From: TOLSYN sp963849065
GTDB taxonomy: Bacteria > Acidobacteriota > Terriglobia > Terriglobales > Acidobacteriaceae
DNA length: 64,000 bases
Direction of reading: 5' to 3'
Assembly: GCA_963849065.1 (NCBI GenBank)
Contig: CAWKFM010000005.1
Location: 2,108,001-2,172,000, forward strand
Shown here: one piece after another, positions 46,466 to 55,240 of the stretch
Position numbering within the stretch: the stretch's first letter is position 1
Layout: every line of letters begins with the position of its first letter
Program-made: the position numbers and the translations under genes
Notes under the pieces: model-generated
What the model was told of the DNA's origin: nothing
What the model saw: the letters and a program-made list of their open reading frames with translations, nothing else
Database searches by the model: none

Positions 46466-46497
46466 GAGCCCGCCAGAAGATGGCGGGCTCTTTGTTT
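46466..46497. terminator. Terminator after lon
   Basis: GAGCCCGCCA pairs perfectly with TGGCGGGCTC across gaaga, followed by TTTGTTT on the plus strand. It is symmetrical, so it may also serve the convergent TonB receptor gene. Confidence 0.8.
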
Positions 46498-46571
46498 ATG
46501 TGGGATTGTGAGTGACTTGGCGACATGTGCCCCGGTAAGAGATAGAAAGCAAACACAGTCGCAAGGTCAAA

Positions 46572-46610
46572 GGCCCCACTCAAGCCAAAAGAAGGCTTGA
46601 ATGGGCCACC
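46572..46610. repeat. Dispersed hairpin repeat, copy 8 (TCAAGCC stem)
   Basis: AAGGTCAAAGGCCCCAC, TCAAGCC (46580-46586), seven bases, GGCTTGA (46594-46600), TGGG, CCACCC. The stem resembles copy 5, the leader copy 4. Confidence 0.75.
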
Positions 46611-46636
46611 CGCCGTGGCTGCTTCTCCACCGGGAT

Positions 46637-48967
46637 TTAATAGTGGAAGCGGTAGCGGAGCTCGAGGTAGAGCTGGCGGGGCAGGTTCCAGTGGAAGCCG
46701 CCGTAGGTGAGGCTGTCGTCGTAGATGACGCGACGGTTGGTGACGTTGAGGGCGGTGACGCTGGCGGTAACGCGCTTGCCGAAATCCTTGCCCAACGCGA
46801 GATCGAAGGTGGTGTGGCCGGGGAGGTAGGCGCCCAGGTAGGGCCAGCCGGGAGTGCCTTGCAGTCCGTTGCTGAAGCCGGAGCCGTAGTAGATGTTGGT
46901 GGAGGCATAGGCGCTCCACGGAAGGGTAACGTAGCCGCCCACGTTGAGGGTGTTGCGCTGATCGTGGTCGAGCGGGCAAAGGTAGGGGGTGGTGCCGTTG
47001 GGAAGCGGCGCGCAGACGACGGTGTTATTCAGACCGCCGGTGATGACGCCGCCGCCTTCGGCAATCTGATTGGAGTAGGCGAGGTGAAGCTGGACGCGGT
47101 GGGCGATGCGGGGCGAGCGCAGGGTGAGTTCCCAAGCGCGAATCAGGGCGCGGGTATCGGTGAGGGGGAAAAAGATGTTGGAGGCTCCGATGTTGTTGTG
47201 GTCGAGAAAATTGGCGACGTCGGTTTGGAAGGTATCGGCGTCGAGGTCCCATCCGCGATAGGGGATGGAGACGCCGAACTGATGTTCTTCGTCGCGCTCG
47301 CCGTGGAGCGGCAGAAAGACGCACGCGCCCGGCATGTCACACAGGGACTCCAGTTCGCCGGAGACGGTTTCGATGGGCGGCGCCTGATAGTAGTGTCCGT
47401 AGAAGGCGCGGAAGGTCCAGCGGATTTTGGGGATGGTGAGGGTGGCTCCGAAGCGCGGGCTGATGGCGGACTCGGAGACGGGCGGCACTGCACCGGGAGG
47501 AAAATTGCCTTCGGCGAATCGGGTGGGGCGCATGCCGGCCGAGAGCGTGAACCAGGAATAGGGATGGAACTTGTCATCGATGTAGAAGGTTTCGAGATTG
47601 GCGTTGGGGCTCTCGTGGATGGTGAAGGGCGGATTTCCGCTGCCGTCGTTGAAGATGGCGCCGAAGGTCTGGCGGTCGCTCTGGTAGAAGCCGAGGACTC
47701 CAGCCTGCAGATCGTTCATTTTGTAATTGGCTGCGAAGGTGGCCTGGCCTCCGGCGTAGGTGGAGGAGCGGTCTTCCGTGGTGGCGATGGGAATGTCGTG
47801 GGGATCGCTGGCGTAGTCGCCGCTGTTGTAGTGGTAGAAGGGCGAGACCGTAGTGAGGAGATGCCCATTGAAGGTGTGCAGCCAGGTGAAGAGGATTCCG
47901 AGGTCGGTCTCGGTCTGGTTATCGCGCAGGCCGATGCTGGGGTATCCGTTGGGATTTGAGTTTTCAAAGTCGTTGGGATTGGGATCGTAGGGGATCTGGA
48001 AATAGTCGCGGCGGAAGGTAGTGACGAGGCGGAGCTGATTGGAGGGATCGGCGTTGTAGATGAGGTTGCTCATGGCGCCGGCGCCGTTGAGGGCATCGTG
48101 CACCACCTGGGGAACGGGCGGTTGGAGTCCGAGATTGCTGCGGTTGCCGTTGATGCTCTCGTAGTAGGCGAAGCGGCTGGTGTGGCCGCCGAAGCTGAGC
48201 TGATCGTCGGTCTGGTAGAAGTTGCCGCCGGTGAGGACGAACTCGGCGTCGTTGTTGCGCTCGAATCCGGTGCGGGGGATGACGTTGAAGACTCCGTAGG
48301 TGCGGTCGCCAAATTCGGCTCCGTAGCTGCCGCGATTGACTTCGACGTAGTCGAGGTCCTTGGGATCAAACTGGGGTCCGAGGTTTTGCGCGATGGCAGT
48401 GTTGATGACGGGAATGCCGTCGAGGAGCCAGGTGGTTTGATGGCCGCCGCGCATGTGCAGCATGTCGTGCGTGACGTAGGCTCCGGGAACGTAGTCGGTG
48501 ATCATGGCCAGGCTGTTGGTGACGTCGGCGCCGGGGGTGCGCTCGATGTCCTGGGCGCTGACCAGGGTGACGGGGGTGAAGCTGTCGGTGGCGATGACTG
48601 GAGGCGCAGCGGAGACGCTGACATTCTCACTGGCACCGGCTACGGGCAATTGAAGGTGAACGACGGGCACGGAGCCGGAGATGACGATGAGCGCCTGCGA
48701 ATTCTGCGCGAAGCCCGGGCTGACGGCGCTGACGGAGTATTCGCCGAGAGGGACGGCGTTGAATTGGAATTCGCCGTCGGCTCCGGTGGTGGCGGTTTTT
48801 GACCAGTCGGACGATTTGGCTTTGAGCGTCACCGTAGCGTTTTGGATGGGGCGATGCTGCGGGTCGTGCACCACGCCGCGGACGGCTCCGTAATCATTGG
48901 CGAAGGCAGCGGTAGCGATGAGAATGAAAAATGCGGCGAGAGATAGTAAGAAAGCACGAAGAGACAT
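46637..48967 (-). CDS. TonB-dependent receptor with N-terminal carboxypeptidase-regulatory-like domain
   Basis: Outer-membrane active transporter powered by TonB. 776 residues: signal peptide (SLRAFLLSLAAFFILIATAAFA), an Ig-like CarboxypepD_reg domain (YGAVRGVVHDPQHRPIQNATVTLKA, about 26-105), a plug domain (SLAMITDYVPGAYVTHD ... GVFNVIPRTG), and a beta barrel ending in an aromatic C-terminus (YLELRYRFHY). The missing classical TonB box is usual for such acidobacterial receptors. ATG at 48967 with GGAGAAT upstream; 39 extra upstream codons in frame are unlikely. Substrate unknown; the neighbour is Cys/His-rich, which hints at a metal (inference). Confidence 0.9.
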   Translation of the reverse strand: MSLRAFLLSLAAFFILIATAAFANDYGAVRGVVHDPQHRPIQNATVTLKAKSSDWSKTATTGADGEFQFNAVPLGEYSVSAVSPGFAQNSQALIVISGSVPVVHLQLPVAGASENVSVSAAPPVIATDSFTPVTLVSAQDIERTPGADVTNSLAMITDYVPGAYVTHDMLHMRGGHQTTWLLDGIPVINTAIAQNLGPQFDPKDLDYVEVNRGSYGAEFGDRTYGVFNVIPRTGFERNNDAEFVLTGGNFYQTDDQLSFGGHTSRFAYYESINGNRSNLGLQPPVPQVVHDALNGAGAMSNLIYNADPSNQLRLVTTFRRDYFQIPYDPNPNDFENSNPNGYPSIGLRDNQTETDLGILFTWLHTFNGHLLTTVSPFYHYNSGDYASDPHDIPIATTEDRSSTYAGGQATFAANYKMNDLQAGVLGFYQSDRQTFGAIFNDGSGNPPFTIHESPNANLETFYIDDKFHPYSWFTLSAGMRPTRFAEGNFPPGAVPPVSESAISPRFGATLTIPKIRWTFRAFYGHYYQAPPIETVSGELESLCDMPGACVFLPLHGERDEEHQFGVSIPYRGWDLDADTFQTDVANFLDHNNIGASNIFFPLTDTRALIRAWELTLRSPRIAHRVQLHLAYSNQIAEGGGVITGGLNNTVVCAPLPNGTTPYLCPLDHDQRNTLNVGGYVTLPWSAYASTNIYYGSGFSNGLQGTPGWPYLGAYLPGHTTFDLALGKDFGKRVTASVTALNVTNRRVIYDDSLTYGGFHWNLPRQLYLELRYRFHY

Positions 48968-49105
48968 TGCGATTCTCCAACGTCGCGCACGCAAGCGTAT
49001 AGGCCTAGCGAGCCGGCAAGAAGGTTCGGCAATCGATACCGGGGCATGCGGCAGCCGCGACCAGATAGCGCCACAAAATCCCACGGTGATTGGATGAGCT
49101 GTCGG

Positions 49106-49471
49106 CTAAAGGGGCAAGCTGGGCGGGTCGCGTCCTGAGGTACGGATGCGGTCATGGAAGACGGCGGAGGCCGCCGCGATGGGCGCGGTGAAATCCACGG
49201 AGGGCGGCTGACTGGAGAAGCGCTTTTCGACCTCGGCAGCGTTGGCAGAGTGGATCACCGAGACGAGCAGATGGCAGGGGCACCGCGGAGAATTGTCATG
49301 AAATCCGGGGCCGGCGGAATTGCGGCGCGCCATGCAGCAGGTGCAGCCATGATGCTTGCCGTGGCTGCGGCAGCAGGGGGGCAGATCGAATTCCGTCGTC
49401 ACCAGAACGACTGGAGTGATGTAGCCCCAGAGAAGGATGACCAGGACGAGATTGGCCAACGAGCGCCGCAT
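49106..49471 (-). CDS. Secreted Cys/His-rich small protein
   Basis: 121 residues. An N-terminal hydrophobic segment (RRSLANLVLVILLWGYITPVVL) is followed by PPCCRSHGKHHGCTCC, a dense cluster of cysteines and histidines, and RCPCH further on. Such clusters bind soft metals; similar proteins in this phylum are found near TonB receptors. It is separated from the receptor gene by about 140 bases on the same strand. No enzyme domain is visible. A role in metal handling is inference. Confidence 0.55.
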   Translation of the reverse strand: MRRSLANLVLVILLWGYITPVVLVTTEFDLPPCCRSHGKHHGCTCCMARRNSAGPGFHDNSPRCPCHLLVSVIHSANAAEVEKRFSSQPPSVDFTAPIAAASAVFHDRIRTSGRDPPSLPL

Positions 49472-49629
49472 CGATGCTGAATACTAGCACAGCAGGCCGC
49501 AGGCGACGGAGAGATTGGCAGTGGAGCGGCTGCTGTGCGAAACTGATTAGGCTCCGAGGCTAGAGTATTTTCTCCCGCAGAGCCGCTGGTTGCGCGCGGT
49601 TCTTCACGCTGCGGCAGATTCATGGAAAA

Positions 49630-49718
49630 GCCGGGATGGCGAAACTGGCAGACGCAGCGGACTTAAAATCCGCAGGCCCGAAAGGGCTGTGGGGGTTCAA
49701 GTCCCCCTCCCGGTACCA
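49630..49718 (+). tRNA. tRNA-Leu (anticodon UAA)
   Basis: 89 bases including the encoded CCA. Acceptor GCCGGGA/TCCCGGT, D-arm GGCGAAACTGGCAGACGC, anticodon stem GCGGA/TCCGC around CTTAAAA (anticodon TAA), a long variable arm typical of class II tRNA, and the T-arm GGGGGTTCAAGTCCCCC. The 3' end lies 40 bases from the integrase gene, a common attachment site. Confidence 0.95.
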
Positions 49719-49758
49719 TAAAGCTTTCAGAATGTGTTGCTTGCAAATTCGCATGTGG

Positions 49759-50847
49759 TCATTTCGACACGGTGCGTTTTCTCTTCGAACGGCTAGTGTC
49801 CGTTGTGGTGTCCGTTGGCGATTTCTGTCCCTTCTTCTTCAAAAGAGACTCGACCGCTTCATGGAGTGAATTCGGTGCAAGATGGGAATACCGAGCAGTC
49901 ATGGAAATCGTCTTGTGACCGGCTAGCGTTTGAACGGTCTTGAGGCCGACTCCAGCCATGATGAGTCTCGAACAGAATGTGTGACGGTTGTCGTGCCAGC
50001 GGTAGCCATCGATATTGGCATCGTCCCTGACTGTCTCAAACCAAGCACGAGGGTTCTTGATCTCGAATACACGAGTTCCCTTCTTCGCGCCTGTCTGCTC
50101 CTTCAGTCTTTGAAACGCCGCGAGCACATCCGTGTTCATCGGAACGTCGCGTGCGTCTCCATTCTTTGTTTTTGCAAGGTGTACCTCCTTGCGCCCGAAA
50201 TCTACCTGCCCCCAGATGAGACCGTACTGCTCTGACAAACGCATACCGGTTCCTATGGAGATAGTCAGTTCGTCTTGGTGCTCCGGAAACAGTTTCTTGA
50301 TGGAGGCGCGCATCCGATCCTCTTCCTCGTCGCGCAGGAATCGAATGCGCCCTCCGTTCTCGTGCCGCTGCCGGACCAACCGCGCCGGATTGGAAGTGAC
50401 CTTTCCATTGCGGAGCGCTTCTCTAAAGATGAGACTGAAGGTCGCGCGATACCGGTTCGCGGTGCCTGGTGTTTTCGTGTTCTCGGAAATCCAGCCATCA
50501 ATCTCAGCAGGTTTGATCTTGTCTGCTGTGCGCTCGCCAAACACTGAATTAATTTTGTTGACTCTGGATTCGACATTTCGCGTGTCTCGATGATGGATTT
50601 TTGAGTAGGCAAGTATCTCATTGGCGAGTGCCTTAAAGCGCACTCCTGCGGCACGCATATTCTCGGGCAGTTTTACACCCTGCAGAATTTCCGTACGGCG
50701 CTTTTGGTACAACTTTATGGCGTCACCTTTACGGCCCGCCTTCTCGCGCTTCCGGTTTCCATCGGCGTAGTAATCAACCCACCATATCCCTGAGCCGGCA
50801 GGCCGCTCCACAATTCCCCGATCTTTCCGCTTTCGTGTATGTGCCAT
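49759..50847 (-). CDS. Tyrosine recombinase / phage-type integrase
   Basis: Site-specific recombinase of an integrated element. 362 residues: N-terminal arm/core-binding part (WWVDYYADGNRKREKAG, then VNKINSVFGERTADKI) and the catalytic domain with Arg in GTGMRLSEQYGL, Lys region VHLAKTKNGDARDVP, HxxR as HDNRHTF, and AGHKTISMTARYSHL with the nucleophile Tyr. The gene points at the tRNA-Leu 3' end 40 bases away, as in integrative elements where int lies next to attL. Base composition is lower in GC than the chromosome left of it. AAAGGAA upstream of the ATG at 50847. Confidence 0.92.
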   Translation of the reverse strand: MAHTRKRKDRGIVERPAGSGIWWVDYYADGNRKREKAGRKGDAIKLYQKRRTEILQGVKLPENMRAAGVRFKALANEILAYSKIHHRDTRNVESRVNKINSVFGERTADKIKPAEIDGWISENTKTPGTANRYRATFSLIFREALRNGKVTSNPARLVRQRHENGGRIRFLRDEEEDRMRASIKKLFPEHQDELTISIGTGMRLSEQYGLIWGQVDFGRKEVHLAKTKNGDARDVPMNTDVLAAFQRLKEQTGAKKGTRVFEIKNPRAWFETVRDDANIDGYRWHDNRHTFCSRLIMAGVGLKTVQTLAGHKTISMTARYSHLAPNSLHEAVESLLKKKGQKSPTDTTTDTSRSKRKRTVSK

Positions 50848-51070
50848 GCTTCCGTTCCTTTCCGAAGACTTTTTGAACAAACAAAGCGCTTAATGCGCAG
50901 ACATACCTTGCTGAACACCTCAGCTGTGCGCATACGTTTCTTCCCACGCTGATTCCGAATCACTGACGCTTCGGGAGGGATATACGAACAGGAAGGGATC
51001 GCGGCGCCCATTAAATACTTCCCGGGCGCGCACGATGGGCGCCGCCGGGTCCGCGAGCTCACTGCAACTT

Positions 51071-53566
51071 TTACTGAACGGTCACAGTTACGCTAACCGC
51101 CGCCGGGTTCATCACCGTGCCCGATCCCGTCGGAGTCACCGTTACCGTGTACGTCTGTGGCGACGGCGTCGAACTGCCGCCGCTCCCGCCGCAGGCTACC
51201 AGCAAGCCCGCCGCTGCGATCGCCAGCGCCGTAAATAGCACGGCCAGCGCCCGCTTTCTGCGCTCCGTAAACGGAGCACCCAACAACACAGCGCAGAACA
51301 TCACCGGCCCGCTGCTCTTCCATGGAAGCCCCGGTGAGTGGTTGGCCGCACTCGTTGTGGTCGTGATCGTCAGTGTGGAGTTTCCCGTCGTGCTGGAGGC
51401 GAAGCTGACCGAAGGCGCGCTCGCGGAGACCGCCGAGGGCGTGCCATTGATCGAGCTGACGCTGGTTGTAAACGAAACCGTCCCCGTGAAGTTGGTTGCG
51501 GTCAGGTTGAGGCTAAACTGCCCGTTGCTCCCGGCCGGGATCGTAATCGAATTCGAGGATGCGCCCAACGTATACGCCGGCGGCGCCAGCGCCGCATACA
51601 GCGCGCCGCCGTTAATCGAACCCAACCCTGTCACCAGATCGTAGCCGGCCGTGGCCTCATAGCCCACCAGACCGCCTACGCAACCCGTTGAACCCGTGGT
51701 ACATGGCTGTTCGTTGCTGCCCGTCGTAATGTCGTGGAAGATCGCCGCATAGTTAGTCGGTTGCGCCGCCAGGCTGTAGAGCGGCTGATTGAAGTTTCCC
51801 TGCTTGCCGTACTTCTCCACCAGCAAGGTCAACATTCCTGCAAACGAGGGCGAGGTGGCCGAGGTTCCGCCCACCGCCATCAGGTCAGTGTTCGAATCGC
51901 GGAAGCCGTCCACGCAGCTAGGACCATCCGTCTGCGATGGGTCGGTGGCTGAGGTGAAGAGCTGCGAGCACATCAGGTAGGGGTCGTGATCAGCCGATGC
52001 AGAGAAGGCAACGTCGGGCACAAAGCGCATCAGCGTCCCGTTGAAGCTGCTCGGAGCCCACTGCCAGTTCGGCATGGCATAGTACAGACTCACTCCGCCG
52101 CCACCGGAGGCCAGCGTATTGGTTGGATCGAGCGACTGATCGTAGGCCGTGTCGTTCCAACTGGTCTCCGGAATGTATTGCAGCGCCGAGCTGATGATGT
52201 CGGCTGTACTGCTGTAGCTCCAGTACTCATTCGCACCCGGCTCGGGGTTGCTGGCGCTTCCGTCGGCGCTGAACGTCGTCCCGCCGACGCCAGTCACGTA
52301 TGGGCTGGAGGCCGGGTAGTCCGCAATCGCTCCTTGCGTGGCAGTGGTATTTCCCTGGTCGCAGCCCGCCGCTCCCGCATCCCCCGAAGAGTTCAGCACC
52401 GACTGTCCCTGGGCTACGGCTTCTTCCAGAATTCCATCGAACACAGTTCTCTGGTTCGCCGAGTATTGCGTCTCGCACTCCCCATAGCTGATGCTAATGA
52501 CGGGTACCACCGCGCCACCCACCTTGTAGGTCGTTACCAGGTAGACTGCGGCATCGATCACGTCCTGGTCCGGATCATCGGCGGCGGCATAGACGAAGTC
52601 CACTGTCGCGTCTTGGGCGATGCCTCCCGACCATTCCACGTCCAGGTCCGCCTCGCCGATATCGCCCACGCTCTCTCCTGCCACGTCAGTGCAGTCCGCC
52701 GAGCTGATGCAGACCATATTCAGCTTCGTCGCGCTTAGCCCGGCGGCCGCGCGGAAATCATCGATGTCCTCCTGCGGGAAGTAGGTCTGCCCGGCTATGC
52801 CCACATGCATCCCGGTGCCGGTGAAGCCGGCGGCGTAGATCGGGGTGACGTTATAGATGGTCGCCCAGTCGGCCGGCGCCAGGAAGTGATTCCCCGAGTA
52901 CTGCGAGGTGAATTGCGGATCCAGACGTTTCACGGCCGCCCGCGGTTTCAGGCGGAAGCCGCTCAGACCGCCTACCCCTGCCACCACGTTAGCCAGCCCC
53001 TGTGGAATCGCAATCTGCCTAGCGTTGCTGATGCGCGTGTCGTCGCCAATCCTGTACTGATGAATCTGTGTGTGGAAGGCCAACTCCGCCTGCGCCACCG
53101 TTCCGGAAAACGTAATCAGGTTGCGCGATGGTGCCACGCTCTTTACGGTGAAGCCCTGCGTCTCCAGCCAACCGGTCACCTGGCTCAGGTCTGCCTCCGT
53201 CAGTCCAAAGCGCGCTCCAAACTCCTCCTGCGTCAGCCACTGGTGATACTGAGCCGACTTCGGATTCTGCTGCGCCTCCAGGAAAGCATCCAGCTCCGCC
53301 TTCTCGGCCACGCTGGGCGCAATGTTCAGCGTCATCGACTCCAGCCGCATGCCGCGGTTCGCTTCGCCCAGCTCAGTCGCCTGCCGTGTCAGCGGATGTA
53401 CCGTTCCCGAGATTGTCACCACTGGCCCCGAATTCAGCTCATGCGTAATCCGGCTGGCGCGTTGCGTGGTTTGGGAAACAAGTGTTACGGCCATTGCCAG
53501 GACCACGGCGCACACGGCTGTCCATCTCTTCCAGCTGTTCACTGCACGAAGCAGGTTTAATTTCAT
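51071..53566 (-). CDS. Secreted S53 (sedolisin/kumamolisin) serine peptidase
   Basis: Acid-active extracellular endopeptidase. 831 residues: signal peptide (VCAVVLAMAVTLVSQT), Pro-kumamolisin activation domain (about 60-200, ending before FTSQYSGNHFLAPADWATIYN), and the catalytic domain with the S53 triad: Glu and Asp in GEADLDVEWSGG, oxyanion Asp in SSGDAG, and nucleophile Ser in GGTSATSPSFAG. After about 570 come a calcium-site segment and Ig-like repeats, a hydrophobic helix and a Gly/Ser/Thr tail (a C-terminal attachment or sorting region). AGAGGA precedes the ATG. Typical of acidobacterial saprotrophs. Confidence 0.93.
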   Translation of the reverse strand: MKLNLLRAVNSWKRWTAVCAVVLAMAVTLVSQTTQRASRITHELNSGPVVTISGTVHPLTRQATELGEANRGMRLESMTLNIAPSVAEKAELDAFLEAQQNPKSAQYHQWLTQEEFGARFGLTEADLSQVTGWLETQGFTVKSVAPSRNLITFSGTVAQAELAFHTQIHQYRIGDDTRISNARQIAIPQGLANVVAGVGGLSGFRLKPRAAVKRLDPQFTSQYSGNHFLAPADWATIYNVTPIYAAGFTGTGMHVGIAGQTYFPQEDIDDFRAAAGLSATKLNMVCISSADCTDVAGESVGDIGEADLDVEWSGGIAQDATVDFVYAAADDPDQDVIDAAVYLVTTYKVGGAVVPVISISYGECETQYSANQRTVFDGILEEAVAQGQSVLNSSGDAGAAGCDQGNTTATQGAIADYPASSPYVTGVGGTTFSADGSASNPEPGANEYWSYSSTADIISSALQYIPETSWNDTAYDQSLDPTNTLASGGGGVSLYYAMPNWQWAPSSFNGTLMRFVPDVAFSASADHDPYLMCSQLFTSATDPSQTDGPSCVDGFRDSNTDLMAVGGTSATSPSFAGMLTLLVEKYGKQGNFNQPLYSLAAQPTNYAAIFHDITTGSNEQPCTTGSTGCVGGLVGYEATAGYDLVTGLGSINGGALYAALAPPAYTLGASSNSITIPAGSNGQFSLNLTATNFTGTVSFTTSVSSINGTPSAVSASAPSVSFASSTTGNSTLTITTTTSAANHSPGLPWKSSGPVMFCAVLLGAPFTERRKRALAVLFTALAIAAAGLLVACGGSGGSSTPSPQTYTVTVTPTGSGTVMNPAAVSVTVTVQ

Positions 53567-53777
53567 TCAGATCCTCTCGGGGAAAATGTGAACTGCATAA
53601 GTTTTAGGTTGAGCTCTGTACCTGAAATCGAAATGCAGCGCACCAGGTTGCTGTTGCTACCACCGGATCACCCCGCAACGCCACAGGCCCGCTCCAAGGC
53701 ACGTCCAAAAAACCATGGAGAGCAAAAAAGCGGTAGCAATTCCCTTCCCCGGCATCTCACTAAACTGTTCATTTTCT

Positions 53778-54092
53778 TCACTGGAGTGTTTCAGAAGGAA
53801 CCTCCGGAGCGATCAAACTGCCATTTGCATGTGTGCGTCGCGGGGACATGCAAGAGCCATTTACACCCCCTCCACCCGCCTTCTTGGTGGTGATGAACGG
53901 TTGAACCTTGGTCTCGAACTTCTCAATCGCTTCACGAAACGCCAGGTACGCCCGATAGGCGTTGAGGAGTTTGTAACACGCTGGACATTCACCCTTGATT
54001 CCCCCTTGCTCGTCCTTCATGGGGTTGTAGGCGCGGTGCCTGGAACATCGGCCCTCGATGCGACACGCAACCCGAACTGCAATCCTGAACAT
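53778..54092 (-). CDS. Small conserved-looking zinc-ribbon-like protein
   Basis: 104 residues with CRIEGRCSRHRAYNP near the start and GECPACYKLLNAYRAYL in the middle, so a C-x5-C-x2-H and a CPxC pattern suggests a zinc site on a small helical protein. The C-terminal 35 residues are basic and low complexity. A strong ribosome binding site (GAGGAG) is 6-11 bases upstream of the ATG. Upstream a 19-base perfect palindrome suggests a dedicated repressor. Function unknown. Confidence 0.6.
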   Translation of the reverse strand: MFRIAVRVACRIEGRCSRHRAYNPMKDEQGGIKGECPACYKLLNAYRAYLAFREAIEKFETKVQPFITTKKAGGGGVNGSCMSPRRTHANGSLIAPEVPSETLQ

Positions 54093-54125
54093 GTAGCTCC
54101 TCTCGGTCGGTACAGAATATTAGCA

Positions 54126-54144
54126 TACATAGTTTAACTATGTA
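54126..54144. promoter_or_regulatory. 19-base palindromic operator candidate
   Basis: TACATAGTT-T-AACTATGTA is a perfect inverted repeat with a one-base centre, lying 34-52 bases before the start of the zinc-ribbon-like gene. PadR-, BlaI- and TetR-type repressors use sites of this form (TACA...TGTA). No regulator gene is adjacent. Confidence 0.5.
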
Positions 54145-54279
54145 CTTTATTATTTTTTGCGCCCGCGCCCCGGGCGCACGAGAGGACGGCAATGATTGGC
54201 TGGTGAATCCGGCGCACAACACCGCACATAACGGGCCGGTGCTCGCGGGTACAGCAACGGGTACGTAGGCACAAAAGCC

Positions 54280-54306
54280 AAGGGCCTAGCACCGAGCTAG
54301 GCCCTT
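54280..54306 (-). terminator. Terminator of a tRNA remnant
   Basis: AAGGGCCTAGC pairs perfectly with GCTAGGCCCTT across five bases (11 pairs). On the minus strand it is followed by GGCTTTTG. It sits seven bases beyond the 3' end of the tRNA fragment at 54313-54345. Confidence 0.65.
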
Positions 54307-54312
54307 ATAATC

Positions 54313-54345
54313 TGCTAGGCACGAGGAGACTCGAACTCCTGACCT
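54313..54345 (-). other. 3' end fragment of a tRNA gene (candidate attachment site)
   Basis: On the minus strand AGGAG-TTCGAGT-CTCCT is a complete T-arm, followed by CGTGCCT (acceptor 3' strand), discriminator A and GCA. No matching 5' half (AGGCACG at about 70 bases upstream) exists. A T-arm-to-end fragment with its terminator is what remains at the far end of an element that inserted in a tRNA gene. The tRNA identity is not certain. Confidence 0.55.
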
Positions 54346-54871
54346 GTACAGTGTCATACGGTAGCCAGTGTCTTTCCGTCCTACTTCAGCACGGCGATTA
54401 CCGAGTGAGAATTGGCCGGATCACGACCAGGATTCTGTCTAATTCGGATGGTTCTATTACATTGAACGCAATGAATGCGAACAAGCCTGCTGATCGCGCC
54501 AAAACGTTGTCGGCACAGCACTCAATGCAACTCTTCTCTGCATTCAGCCAGTCTGCGTTGCCCGACCAAAGTGCCAACCTTTGGACACACCTCGGGCGGG
54601 GAGTGTTTGGAAGGGGGAGATTCTGGGGATAGGACAGGTTCGGAGGTTCAACTGTCGCGGGAGCAGCCCAAGCAAAGGGCTGTCGAGCTTGCGGAAAAGC
54701 GCCCGGTGTTACTGCCGTTATCAGAGTAGATGCTCAGCAACTCTGGAAAAGTTGCCCGGTCGAACGATACAGTTTTCAACGATAGGTGCTCGAATAAGCA
54801 ACAGCTCTGTCTTCAGGCTCATCAATGATAGGAACGAAGCCCGGCAGAAAGACGCACTATGGGAGGCGAGA
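54346..54871. other. Accessory intergenic region with repeat
   Basis: No convincing gene. A plus-strand frame (54581-55072) is only credible at its 3' end (the next gene). The 22-base block GTAGATGCTCAGCAACTCTG at 54726 recurs at 56034 in this same region. Text upstream of it encodes VELAEKRP, similar to CELPDKRP at 55990, so a short segment was duplicated. Confidence 0.45.
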
Positions 54872-55072
54872 ATGTTCAGGCTAGTCGATGCTCTGTTTGG
54901 CTGCGCTCACCGCCACTACACGTTCCCGATAACTGCCAAAAAGCGGGGGATACTGACGTCTGAAGGGAAACACTCAACCACCACATACATTGTCTGCTTG
55001 GACTGCGGCAAAGAGTTCCCCTACGACTGGGAGGAAATGAAACTACTCGCGCCAGAGAAAGACGCGGCTTGA
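54872..55072 (+). CDS. Small Cys-motif protein (66 aa)
   Basis: MFRLVDALFGCAHRHYTFPI starts a 66-residue chain with C-x-H-x-H and a C-terminal TYIVCLDCGKEFPYDWEEMK. The CxxC ribbon with FPYDWxxMK is seen in a small group of acidobacterial conserved proteins of unknown role. GGGAGG lies six bases upstream of the ATG, and upstream in-frame codons are unlikely. Probably cytoplasmic. Confidence 0.62.
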   Translation: MFRLVDALFGCAHRHYTFPITAKKRGILTSEGKHSTTTYIVCLDCGKEFPYDWEEMKLLAPEKDAA

Positions 55073-55240
55073 TGCAGTAGGCGCACTACAGCTTCAAGCC
55101 CAACGCCCTCGTCGTAGACTCCACGAGTGGCACCCTCGTCCGACATGCGGCGGCGAATACCATTCCGCCCAGCCAGCGTGCAGGTCGAATCAAATCCAAG
55201 GAAAGCTTTTGTCAAGGACGTGAGCCGACCTGCCGGAGGT

